A stretch of DNA of 64,000 nt, taken from the NCBI RefSeq assembly GCF_000226295.1, contig NC_016024.1, forward strand, positions 2,029,501-2,093,500, written 5' to 3'. Below the pieces are notes generated by a model. The model was not told where the DNA came from. It made no database searches and worked only from the letters and a program-made list of their open reading frames with translations. Positions 1-7,402 of this stretch are shown here, in pieces (position 1 is the stretch's first letter; each line of letters begins with the position of its first letter). Made by a program: the position numbers and the translations under genes. The DNA is from Chloracidobacterium thermophilum B. Its GTDB lineage: Bacteria; Acidobacteriota; Blastocatellia; Chloracidobacteriales; Chloracidobacteriaceae.

Positions 1-1
1 C

Positions 2-835
2 AAGCTGGGGTTTGAGCCGGAAAGCCTCGAAAAATTCAAACGCCAGATTGCCAAACCCTACGGCATGGTGCTGGTGACGGGGCCGACGGGATCGGGAAAA
101 ACCAACACGCTCTACTCGGCACTGGCCAGTCTCAACACGCCGGACACCAACATCATGACGGCAGAAGACCCGGTCGAATTCAACCTGACTGGTATCAACC
201 AAGTGCAGATGAAAGAACAAATCGGGTTGAATTTTGCGGCTACGCTGCGCTCATTCCTGCGCCAGGACCCCAACATCATCCTCGTCGGTGAGATTTGTGA
301 CTTTGAAACGGCGGAAATCGCCGTCAAAGCGGCCCTCACCGGGCACCTGGTGCTCTCCACCCTGCACACGAACGATGCCCCTTCGACCGTCAGCCGCCTG
401 ATGAACATGGGGATTGAGCCGTTTCTGGTTGCCACTTCGGTCAACCTTATTCAGGCACAACGACTTATCCGGCGCATCTGTACCGAGTGCAAGGCCCCGG
501 CCAAAATCCAGCCGCCGGCTCAAACGCTGATCGAGCTGGGCTTTACTCCGGAAGAGGCCTCGAAAGTCGTCATCTACGAAGGGACTGGCAAAACCAAGGA
601 CGGGCGGGAGTGTCCGAAGTGCAAGGGTTCGGGTTACAAGGGCCGGGTTGGTCTTTACGAGGTGATGGAAATGAATGATGAGTTACGTGAACTCATCCTC
701 ATCGGCGCCTCGGCCTTGGAGTTGCGCAAAAAGGCGATTGAGCACGGGATGCTCACACTGCGGCGCAGCGGATTGCGAAAAATTATGGATGGGATCACCA
801 CCATCGAAGAAGTGGTGCGGGAGACGGTTCTGTGA
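2..835 (+). CDS. pilB: type IV pilus assembly ATPase PilB, 3' part
   Basis: Cytoplasmic hexameric ATPase that powers pilus extension. The window opens inside the gene; 277 C-terminal residues are visible in frame from base 2, so the start lies outside. Visible motifs are the Walker A loop GPTGSGKT, the conserved FLRQDPN segment, a Walker B region, the HTND histidine box, and the zinc-binding tetracysteine pair CTECKA...CPKCKG that marks PilB/GspE rather than PilT. The normally conserved GEIRD reads GEICD here (codon TGT at 296-298). pilT and pilC follow on the same strand, giving the classical pilBTC order. Family assignment is secure; a GspE role is less likely because pilT is adjacent. Confidence 0.96.
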   Translation, partial: KLGFEPESLEKFKRQIAKPYGMVLVTGPTGSGKTNTLYSALASLNTPDTNIMTAEDPVEFNLTGINQVQMKEQIGLNFAATLRSFLRQDPNIILVGEICDFETAEIAVKAALTGHLVLSTLHTNDAPSTVSRLMNMGIEPFLVATSVNLIQAQRLIRRICTECKAPAKIQPPAQTLIELGFTPEEASKVVIYEGTGKTKDGRECPKCKGSGYKGRVGLYEVMEMNDELRELILIGASALELRKKAIEHGMLTLRRSGLRKIMDGITTIEEVVRETVL

Positions 836-944
836 CCACCCGACTCTGGTCCATCAGCCACCAACCCTGACATAGTGCGGATGTCAATGCTGACGCAGGG
901 GCTATGGTATCAGGCCGGGGACACCAACCTGAGTTACTCCTACC

Positions 945-961
945 GACGCACACACTGCGTC
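945..961 (+). other. small perfect hairpin in the pilB-pilT gap
   Basis: GACGCA and TGCGTC form a perfect six-pair stem around a five-base loop in the 187-base gap between pilB and pilT. No T-tract follows, so it is not a standard terminator. It could be an RNA processing or stability element, but chance cannot be excluded for so short a stem. Confidence 0.35.
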
Positions 962-1022
962 TGAACCCTAGACACGCGGGCAATGCGCCTGCCACAAGCG
1001 CCAACCCAGGGAGGGACCTGCC

Positions 1023-2192
1023 ATGTCGTCAAACCTCGTGCTGAGCGACCTGCTTCGGAAAATGATCGAGCTGGGCGGCTCAGACCTGCACATCACCACC
1101 AACTCACCACCTCAGGTCCGCGTTCACGGGCATCTGCGTCCGCTGGACTACCCGGAACTGACACCAGCAGACACCAAGCAGTTGGCGTATTCCGTATTGA
1201 CCGACGCCCAGAAGCACCGTTTCGAGGAGACACTCGAACTCGACTTCTCCTTTGGCATCAAGGGCCTGTCCCGCTTCCGGGCCAACCTCTTCAACCAGCG
1301 CGGCGCTGTGGCAGCGGTCTTCCGGGCTATCCCCTACGAAATCCGTACCTTTGAGGAGTTGGGCCTGCCGCCGGTGGTCAAGAAGCTGTGTGAAAAACCA
1401 CGGGGTCTCATCCTCGTCACTGGGCCGACCGGTTCCGGCAAGTCCACAACCCTCGCGGCCATGATCAACAAGATCAACGAGGACCGGCACGAACACATCA
1501 TCACCATTGAAGACCCCATCGAGTTTCTCCACCCGAACAAGAACTGCCTCGTCAACCAGCGTGAAGTCCACGCCGACACGCACAGTTTTGCCAACTCCCT
1601 GCGCGCTGCCCTGCGGCAGGACCCTGACGTGGTGCTTATCGGGGAGATGCGTGACCTGGAAACGGTTGAAACGGCGCTGCGCATCGCTGAAACCGGGCAC
1701 CTGACCTTCGGCACGCTTCACACAAACTCAGCCTACTCGACCATCAACCGGATCATTGACATCTTTCCAGCCCACCAGCAATCGCAGATTCGGACGCAAC
1801 TCAGCCTGGTTCTTGAAGGCGTGCTGTGCCAGTCGCTGCTTCCTAAAGCCAACGGACAGGGACGCTGCATGGCGCTCGAAATCCTTGTTCCAAACTCGGC
1901 CATCCGCAACCTCATCCGGGAAGACAAAATCCACCAGATTTACGGAATGATGCAAACCGGGCAGGACAAATTCGGGATGCAAACCTTCAATCAGTCATTA
2001 CTCAACTTGTATCTCAGTCGTCAGATTACACTCGAAGTGGCGATGGCACGGTCGCACAATCCCGATGAGTTACAGGACCTCATCAACCGTGCCACCAGCG
2101 GGGTCGGCGGCGGCGCCATGCCGCCCGGTGGACGGCCGATGCCACCGGGCGGTCCGGCGCGGCCCGGCATGCCTCCCCCTGTTCGCCGGTAG
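1023..2192 (+). CDS. pilT: type IV pilus retraction ATPase PilT
   Basis: Cytoplasmic hexameric ATPase that drives pilus retraction and twitching motility. The 389-residue protein has the PilT N-terminal domain (SDLHITTNSPPQVRVHG), Walker A GPTGSGKSTT, an intact GEMRDLET Walker B block, and the PilT-specific AIRNLIRE motif near residue 295 followed by GMQTFNQSL. It lacks the tetracysteine zinc site of PilB, as expected. The last 30 residues are a Gly/Pro/Met-rich tail beyond the usual PilT end. A GGGAGGGAC ribosome site lies just upstream of the ATG. It sits between pilB and pilC, probably in one operon. Confidence 0.97.
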   Translation: MSSNLVLSDLLRKMIELGGSDLHITTNSPPQVRVHGHLRPLDYPELTPADTKQLAYSVLTDAQKHRFEETLELDFSFGIKGLSRFRANLFNQRGAVAAVFRAIPYEIRTFEELGLPPVVKKLCEKPRGLILVTGPTGSGKSTTLAAMINKINEDRHEHIITIEDPIEFLHPNKNCLVNQREVHADTHSFANSLRAALRQDPDVVLIGEMRDLETVETALRIAETGHLTFGTLHTNSAYSTINRIIDIFPAHQQSQIRTQLSLVLEGVLCQSLLPKANGQGRCMALEILVPNSAIRNLIREDKIHQIYGMMQTGQDKFGMQTFNQSLLNLYLSRQITLEVAMARSHNPDELQDLINRATSGVGGGAMPPGGRPMPPGGPARPGMPPPVRR

Positions 2193-2222
2193 CCAGGTCT
2201 GATCGGATGGATGAATCCTGCA

Positions 2223-2250
2223 AAGTCACGGAGTTTTCACTTCGTGACTT
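2223..2250 (+). other. inverted repeat in the pilT-pilC gap
   Basis: AAGTCACG and CGTGACTT form a perfect eight-pair stem around a twelve-base loop, 31 bases after the pilT stop. No T-run follows. It may act as a processing or 3'-end stabilising element separating pilT from pilC expression; function is inferred only from position. Confidence 0.45.
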
Positions 2251-2407
2251 GCGCTCGGCGCTCATATCGTCAACAATATGTACACGCTTTTCATCGAATA
2301 CATCACACTTGAGAAATCACCGGCAGTAGGGTGGTGTTGTCGGGCGTTGTCCCGTAAGTCACAGTCGCTGGGCAAGGCGATAGCGCCACAGTTTGTTTGA
2401 GGTATAG

Positions 2408-2423
2408 GGCTTTGTCCAAAGCC
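2408..2423 (+). other. short hairpin upstream of pilC
   Basis: GGCTTT and AAAGCC pair around a GTCC tetraloop about 35 bases before the pilC start, followed by the pilC ribosome site AAGGAGTGA. A stem here could tune pilC translation or mark an internal 5' end. The 266-base pilT-pilC gap otherwise shows no coding potential. Confidence 0.35.
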
Positions 2424-2458
2424 GTTGCAGATGCATCCGTGTAAGGAGTGATTCGGTC

Positions 2459-3688
2459 ATGCCGACGTATGTTTTCGTAGGACGCAATCAGCTCAATCAG
2501 CAGGTGCGTGGCGAGCGCACGGCTGCCAACCGTGAGCAGCTCGAAAGCATGCTCCGCCGCGAACAGGTCACCGTACTCAGTGTCCAAGAAAAAGGCCGGG
2601 ACACAGCGATTGCCCTGCCCAAGTTGGCCGGCGGGAGCGTCAGCGCGAAGGAATTGGCCATCTTCACACGTCAGTTTTCCGTGATGATTGACGCCGGCTT
2701 GCCGCTCGTCCAGTGCCTTGAAATCCTTGCCTCCCAGCAGGACAAAAACAAATACTTCAAACAGGTTCTTACACAGGTGCGTTCGGATGTCGAAAGTGGC
2801 TCAACCCTTTCCGATGCCATGTCCAAACATCCGAAGGTTTTTGACAACCTTTACACGAACATGGTGGCGGCGGGGGAAACCGGTGGTATTCTCGATACTA
2901 TCCTGCAACGGCTCGCCACCTTCATCGAAAAAATTGTCAAGCTCCGCTCGGATGTTATCTCGGCCCTGATTTACCCAGCAGCGGTCATTGTGCTGGCTGT
3001 TGCAGTCATCTCGGTCATTATGGTCGTGGTCATTCCGGCCTTCCGCAACATCTTTGAGGGGCTGCTTGGGCCGGGTGAACGGCTTCCCCTCCCAACCGAA
3101 ATCGTCATTGGGATCAGCGCCTTCTTGGCTAGCTACTGGTGGCTCCTGCTTATCGCCATAGTAGGTATTGCCCTGTCGATTCGCTCTTGGTACGGGACAC
3201 CCGCCGGGCGGCTCTTCATTGATCGCCTGATGCTCAAGATTCCCCTCATCGGCGACATCCTGTTGAAGATTGCCGTTGCCCGTTTTTCACGTACGCTGGC
3301 TACCCTTTTGTCAAGTGGCGTCCCGATTCTCGAATCCCTCGACATCACCGCCCGTACCGCCGGAAATGTCGTGATTGGCAACGCCATCAATCGTGTGCGC
3401 GACTCAATCGAACAAGGACAAACTATCGTTGAACCGCTCAAAGCCAGCGGTGTATTTCCTTCAATGGTGTGTCAGATGATCGGTGTTGGGGAACAAACTG
3501 GCGCTCTCGACGCCATGCTCTCCAAGATCGCCGATTTCTATGAACTCGAAGTGGATGCCGCCATTGCCAACCTCCTGACCCTCATTGAACCGATCATGAT
3601 TGGCTTCCTGGGTGTCACCATCGGCGGCATCGTCATTGCCATGTACCTGCCGCTCTTCACCCTCGTCGGCAAACTGGCAGGACGCTGA
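2459..3688 (+). CDS. pilC: type IV pilus inner-membrane platform protein PilC
   Basis: Polytopic inner-membrane protein that anchors the PilB and PilT motors to the pilus base (T2SF/GspF family). It has 409 residues, the normal family length, with two T2SF domains (about residues 75-195 and 275-400), each carrying the FTRQFSVMIDAGLPL- or FSRTLATLLSSGVPI-type signature, and hydrophobic membrane segments near residues 175-200, 220-245 and 380-400. The ATG has an AAGGAGTGATTCGGTC leader giving a good ribosome site. It is the last pil gene of the unit; a strong terminator follows. Confidence 0.96.
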   Translation: MPTYVFVGRNQLNQQVRGERTAANREQLESMLRREQVTVLSVQEKGRDTAIALPKLAGGSVSAKELAIFTRQFSVMIDAGLPLVQCLEILASQQDKNKYFKQVLTQVRSDVESGSTLSDAMSKHPKVFDNLYTNMVAAGETGGILDTILQRLATFIEKIVKLRSDVISALIYPAAVIVLAVAVISVIMVVVIPAFRNIFEGLLGPGERLPLPTEIVIGISAFLASYWWLLLIAIVGIALSIRSWYGTPAGRLFIDRLMLKIPLIGDILLKIAVARFSRTLATLLSSGVPILESLDITARTAGNVVIGNAINRVRDSIEQGQTIVEPLKASGVFPSMVCQMIGVGEQTGALDAMLSKIADFYELEVDAAIANLLTLIEPIMIGFLGVTIGGIVIAMYLPLFTLVGKLAGR

Positions 3689-3721
3689 TCCAGACTCAAA
3701 CGTACTGTACGGCTATTCGCT

Positions 3722-3762
3722 GGGCATCGTCACTAACAGTGTGGCGATGCCCTAAACTTTTT
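3722..3762 (+). terminator. intrinsic terminator of the pil operon
   Basis: A twelve-pair stem (GGGCATCGTCAC with GTGGCGATGCCC, one G-U pair) encloses a seven-base loop and is followed by TAAACTTTTT. It lies 34 bases after the pilC stop and before a convergent gene. This is the clearest Rho-independent terminator in the window. Confidence 0.9.
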
Positions 3763-3787
3763 CCAACCGGCTTCCTGCTCTCTCAAC

Positions 3788-4669
3788 TCAATCGCGTGGC
3801 GGGCGTCTAGTCATCGCCCAAGAAGGCAACGTCAGCACCGGACGATAGTTACCTTCCTCAAAGCTGAACTTGAAGTAGCCATCAAAGCGCGCCACATCCG
3901 ACAGTCCCTCACCGCGCGCCAGCGTCGGCATACGGAAGCGGTCATTGAACTGTGAGTAATCCACCGTTGCCGAAATGGACCGGATGTTTTTGAGGTTCTT
4001 GTCGAGAACCTCCAGGTTGTACATACCGTCTATGGTGAGCGTCAGCATTTCGCCCTGTTCGTTCAGGTAAATCACTCCGGAAGCCAGCGGGACCGTCCGT
4101 GAGCGCGTCCGGGGACGGAACCGGAAGGCCAGTTCCCCCTCACGGGGGGAAGTCGTCGGCTCAAACTCGTAATAGGCAACCCGCTCAGGCGTCAGTGGGA
4201 AAAAAATCAGGTCGAAAAAGCCCTGGGCCGAGAGGATGGTCAGTGCCTTTGGGTCAATCCGGCTCTTGGGGCGTCCGTTGTCATCCGTGTCGCTCACGAT
4301 GCGCGTCAGTACCGGATACTGCCCGGTTTCATCAGGTCGGGTCGCTGGTTCGACGATGACTTCGGTCTCACGATTCTGGCGCTGGCGGCCCGGCGCATCA
4401 CCGGGCCGGCGTGGTTTCTCGTACCGTTCAATCACCAGCCGTTGCCGATAGGCACAGCGATCACGCACAACAGCCGATTGGAACTGGTTACAGATTGTTC
4501 GGCAGATGACGGGGGGAATCCCGCTACAGTCATAGCTTGGACTGCCGGGGCATTCCGGGCTGGGGATGGGTGCCGAAACCGGCGCGCCAACCGTCGTGGA
4601 CATACCGCTGAAGCCGAGCAGGCCACCGGACAGCGCCATGGCCAACCAGGGTCTGAGTGCATACGTCAT
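3788..4669 (-). CDS. secreted hypothetical protein with Cys-rich N-terminus
   Basis: A 293-residue protein of unrecognised family. The N-terminus MTYALRPWLAMALSGG followed by a hydrophobic run and small residues looks like a Sec signal peptide, so the mature protein is probably periplasmic or outer-membrane associated. The next region is rich in Cys (six within about 45 residues), which could form disulfides. The C-terminal two thirds has alternating beta-type segments (LEVLDKNLKNIRSISATVDYS, VARFDGYFKFSFEEGNYRPVLTL) loosely like lipoprotein-carrier folds, but no firm family match can be made. The ATG was chosen because it directly precedes the signal peptide and has GAGGTG upstream; a longer reading would bury the signal. 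Confidence 0.75.
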   Translation of the reverse strand: MTYALRPWLAMALSGGLLGFSGMSTTVGAPVSAPIPSPECPGSPSYDCSGIPPVICRTICNQFQSAVVRDRCAYRQRLVIERYEKPRRPGDAPGRQRQNRETEVIVEPATRPDETGQYPVLTRIVSDTDDNGRPKSRIDPKALTILSAQGFFDLIFFPLTPERVAYYEFEPTTSPREGELAFRFRPRTRSRTVPLASGVIYLNEQGEMLTLTIDGMYNLEVLDKNLKNIRSISATVDYSQFNDRFRMPTLARGEGLSDVARFDGYFKFSFEEGNYRPVLTLPSWAMTRRPPRD

Positions 4670-4789
4670 GGCTCTGTTTTTCACCTCAATCGTGGTTGCA
4701 TTCCAGCAGCCTGGCGTTCTACAAGCAAGGCTGACATCGTTCAATAAGGTAGTCCGAACCTTATTGTCATCCAAGTCTGGAGTGCTCGC

Positions 4790-5434
4790 ATGCAAGACCG
4801 CACCTATCGCCTTCCCGCAGGATTCAACCTCACGGCGCTGGCCAATGACATTCGGCATTTTTTTCTGATGCGGGACCACCGCGTACAGGTTGTGCCGGTC
4901 GGTGGGGCCACGGTCATCCAGGCCGTCCGGGACTCAACACTGACAACCCTGCTGGGCCAGTCCTCTGCCCTGACGGTACGGCTTCAGGTCTTGGGTGACC
5001 GTCTGCTTGTCGAGGTTGGTACGAGCAAGTGGTTGGAAAAAGCCGCCTTGGGGGTAGTGGGCTACGTTTTGCTGGGGCCGCTTGTTGTCCTTCCCATCGT
5101 TGGTGCATTCAATCAACTCAAGCTGGTCGAGGACTTGTGGACTCACATTGACAGCCGTCTGGCGCAGCCCTTCGAGTTCTACGCGCCGACGGCACCGCCT
5201 GAACCGTCGTACCGGGCCTATCAGCCGCCGCCGGCTGCGCCAGAACAACGCTGTCTCGCCTGCCAGTCTCCCATGCCAGCTAATGCCATCTTCTGTTCAC
5301 GGTGCGGAGCGAAAGCTTCCGTCGTGCCTCACACCGCAGAAGCAACGTCCGGGATGCCGTCCTGTCCTCAGTGCGGACTCGTCAACCAGATGGGGGCCCG
5401 TTTCTGCTCCGGCTGTGGCTACCGTTTTCCGTAG
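4790..5434 (+). CDS. membrane protein with two C-terminal zinc ribbons
   Basis: A 214-residue protein. Residues 1-85 form a compact alpha/beta region, a hydrophobic stretch near 85-110 (AALGVVGYVLLGPLVVLPIVG) is a likely membrane segment, and the tail carries two zinc-ribbon units, CLACQ...CSRCG and CPQCG...CSGCG, separated by a linker. Such double ribbons occur in many uncharacterised bacterial membrane proteins and bind zinc structurally. It is divergent from the secreted protein at 3788-4669 and convergent with the 5515-5859 gene. No function can be assigned. Confidence 0.8.
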   Translation: MQDRTYRLPAGFNLTALANDIRHFFLMRDHRVQVVPVGGATVIQAVRDSTLTTLLGQSSALTVRLQVLGDRLLVEVGTSKWLEKAALGVVGYVLLGPLVVLPIVGAFNQLKLVEDLWTHIDSRLAQPFEFYAPTAPPEPSYRAYQPPPAAPEQRCLACQSPMPANAIFCSRCGAKASVVPHTAEATSGMPSCPQCGLVNQMGARFCSGCGYRFP

Positions 5435-5448
5435 GGCTTCACGGGGAT

Positions 5449-5497
5449 GGCGAGTGGCGAGTAGCGAGTGGTGAGTGGCGAGTAGTGAATAGTGAAT
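5449..5497. repeat. heptamer tandem array, seven units
   Basis: Seven contiguous heptamers of the form RGYGARt: GGCGAGT, GGCGAGT, AGCGAGT, GGTGAGT, GGCGAGT, AGTGAAT, AGTGAAT. The array lies between two convergent gene ends. A longer array of the same heptamer occurs at 51306-51389. Confidence 0.9.
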
Positions 5498-5514
5498 GCA
5501 CTCCAAAGCCGAGC

Positions 5515-5859
5515 TCAGGTTGACGAAAGGTAAAGCCAGAGAAACCGGATCAGGCTCACGAGGAACGACACCGTTCCGATCACACCGAGCACCAGACTCC
5601 AACGCGCACGGCGTTGAAGCCTGATCAGTCGCTCCCGGACGACTTCCGGCAACGGGTCATGGTCCTCAAGGCGAAGGATGGCAGCCTCAGACTGAATCGC
5701 CAGAAAAAGCGCAAAAACGCCCAGCGGAAGAGTACAGAGCCAGCCGATCAGCGCGGAGATAATGCCGAGCGCCAGCGCCAACATGGTACGCCCTTCCAAC
5801 CGCGCCACTTCATCAAGCGGCAACTTCACGGCTGGCGGGGCATCAGCAGGTTCCAGCAC
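5515..5859 (-). CDS. small membrane protein, two transmembrane segments
   Basis: A 114-residue protein with two hydrophobic helices (about residues 27-52 and 88-112) separated by an acidic and basic amphipathic loop (LEDHDPLPEVVRERLIRLQRR). The layout resembles DUF4190-type small integral membrane proteins found next to zinc-ribbon and TM2 genes, which is the context here. No catalytic motif is seen. It is the last gene of a minus-strand run that includes the two TM2 proteins and the zinc-ribbon protein upstream. Confidence 0.75.
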   Translation of the reverse strand: MLEPADAPPAVKLPLDEVARLEGRTMLALALGIISALIGWLCTLPLGVFALFLAIQSEAAILRLEDHDPLPEVVRERLIRLQRRARWSLVLGVIGTVSFLVSLIRFLWLYLSST

Positions 5860-5865
5860 AGTCCC

Positions 5866-6252
5866 TCAAAACCAGCCGCGGCGTCCCTGAATATAGGTCG
5901 CCACGAACTCCTGATCGGATTTGGTGAGATACATAATCCCTTCCACCAGTCCGATGATGCCGGAGATCAGGCTGCCAAGGCCACAGGTCAGCACGGTAAT
6001 CCCCAGCATGATGAGACCTTCCACCGTGTACCCCAGGATGAATTTGTGAACGCCAAACCCACCCAACAGGATACCGCAGATGGCCGCCGGGATTTTCTTT
6101 TCAGCGCCGGGGATGGGCCCACCCACCGGCGGCGGATAGGGCGCGGGTTGATACGACGGAGGAGTTGACCCACCGTAGGGGCTGGAGAAGAGGTTCAAAT
6201 CAAGGGCCAGTCTGGGTCCATTCGGGGTTGCCAGGCGCATCTGTCGGAGCAT
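5866..6252 (-). CDS. TM2-domain membrane protein (first copy)
   Basis: A 128-residue protein with a Pro/Tyr-rich N-terminal tail and a C-terminal TM2 domain: AAICGILLGGFGVHKFILGY, then a second hydrophobic helix and GLVEGIMYLTKSDQEFV. TM2 proteins are small two-helix membrane proteins; their bacterial function is mostly unknown. The start ATG was chosen because GAGAG lies upstream; an in-frame extension to 6375 would run into the neighbouring gene. It is a clear paralogue of the gene at 6372-6785, sharing the tail ending GRRGWF versus GRRPWF. Confidence 0.83.
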   Translation of the reverse strand: MLRQMRLATPNGPRLALDLNLFSSPYGGSTPPSYQPAPYPPPVGGPIPGAEKKIPAAICGILLGGFGVHKFILGYTVEGLIMLGITVLTCGLGSLISGIIGLVEGIMYLTKSDQEFVATYIQGRRGWF

Positions 6253-6371
6253 TGCCGTTCTCTCAGGTGAGGGGAAAACCAATACAGCAGGGTCAAGACA
6301 TTTCCCCAAAGCCAGTCGAAGCTGCCTCAAGCTTCGCCTCATCAGAGGACAAGCGTGGGCAGGGGGATTTC

Positions 6372-6785
6372 TCAAAACCAGGGGCGCCGCCCCTGAACAT
6401 ACGTCCGCACAAACTCTTCGTCGCTTTTGGTCAGATACATCACGCCTTCAATCAGCCCAATGACCGAAACTGCAAAGGGGATAATGAGCAGGACAAACCC
6501 AATGCCACAGGTCACAAGTCCAATGACGATGGAAAGGATGAAGCCGCCCACCGTGCCGGCGGCCATGATAAGCCCTTCCTGCTGATAGCCGAGCAGAAAT
6601 TTATGTGCGCCGAAACCACCGAGAAAGATTGCCAGCAGGGCCGCCTGCATTCGCTTCTCTGCACCCGGCAGTTGCCCCCCTGGCATGGGGGGCATAGGTG
6701 GTGGATAGGATGGTTGCTGGTAGGGTGACTGGGAAGGCTGCCCGTAAGGTGTTGTCAGAATAAAGGAACCAGGTAGTGTCGCCAA
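6372..6785 (-). CDS. TM2-domain membrane protein (second copy)
   Basis: A 137-residue protein with a Pro/Gln/Tyr-rich cytosolic tail (residues 10-40), then GAEKRMQAALLAIFLGGFGAHKFLLGY and a second long hydrophobic region, ending GRRPWF. This is the same TM2 architecture as its downstream paralogue, with a longer hydrophobic spacer. The start is TTG, supported by an excellent AGGAGAAG ribosome site seven bases upstream. Tandem duplication is the simplest origin of the pair. Role unknown. Confidence 0.83.
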   Translation of the reverse strand: MATLPGSFILTTPYGQPSQSPYQQPSYPPPMPPMPGGQLPGAEKRMQAALLAIFLGGFGAHKFLLGYQQEGLIMAAGTVGGFILSIVIGLVTCGIGFVLLIIPFAVSVIGLIEGVMYLTKSDEEFVRTYVQGRRPWF

Positions 6786-6840
6786 TGTTGTCTTCTCCTC
6801 TCAAAATGGGACTCAAACCGCCAGATGGCCCCTGAAAGCA

Positions 6841-7401
6841 TCACCTGGAGACGAGGCTCACCAGCGTCCACAGCAGCCAGAGGGCAGTGGCCACCCCACC
6901 GAGAATCATACCGACAAGGGCCATGGTTTGACCTTCCATGACCCCTAAGCGCTGCAAGCTGTTTTTCGCTTGCATCCCAAGCGCCAAGGCAACCGGCCCC
7001 AGCAAGCCACAACAGAGCAATCCCAAAATTCCCAAGATAAGCGACGTCCGCGCCCGCCCTTGCCAGTGCTGTGCCTCGACGGAAAATGCCGGGTTCTGAT
7101 ACCCAACCTGTCCGTAGAGTGGCACCCCATACGCCGGAGTGACATCGGGAGTTACGTAAGGCTGCTGATACGGTGCCGGTGGTGGCATTCCATAGGGCGA
7201 GGGCGTTACCGGCGGAGGATAGGGAGGATAGGACGGCGCCTGGTAGGGAGATTGCGGCTGGGTTGGAGCCTCAAAAGGACTGGTTGCTACAGGCGGTGTC
7301 GGGTCAGTGGGCCTGACAGTTGGGTTCGGTGCTCCACAGTTGTAGCAGGCCGCAGCCGAATCAGGATTGGAGGTGCCACAGTTTGGGCAGTAGTAAGGCA
7401 T
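6841..7401 (-). CDS. zinc-ribbon plus small membrane-domain protein
   Basis: A 186-residue protein. It starts with a zinc ribbon, CPNCGTSNPDSAAACYNCG (residues 5-23), followed by a Pro/Tyr/Gln-rich linker to about residue 115 and a C-terminal pair of membrane helices (about 130-155 and 165-185) like DUF4190. Its ATG lies one base after the stop of the upstream ABC ATPase gene, so translational coupling is likely. It heads the group of TM2 and small membrane proteins downstream. Function unknown. Confidence 0.82.
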   Translation of the reverse strand: MPYYCPNCGTSNPDSAAACYNCGAPNPTVRPTDPTPPVATSPFEAPTQPQSPYQAPSYPPYPPPVTPSPYGMPPPAPYQQPYVTPDVTPAYGVPLYGQVGYQNPAFSVEAQHWQGRARTSLILGILGLLCCGLLGPVALALGMQAKNSLQRLGVMEGQTMALVGMILGGVATALWLLWTLVSLVSR

Positions 7402-7402
7402 G

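Noticed and set aside
5449-5497. CRISPR-like array
   Set aside because: Contiguous heptamers without spacers and no cas genes nearby; a simple tandem repeat fits.
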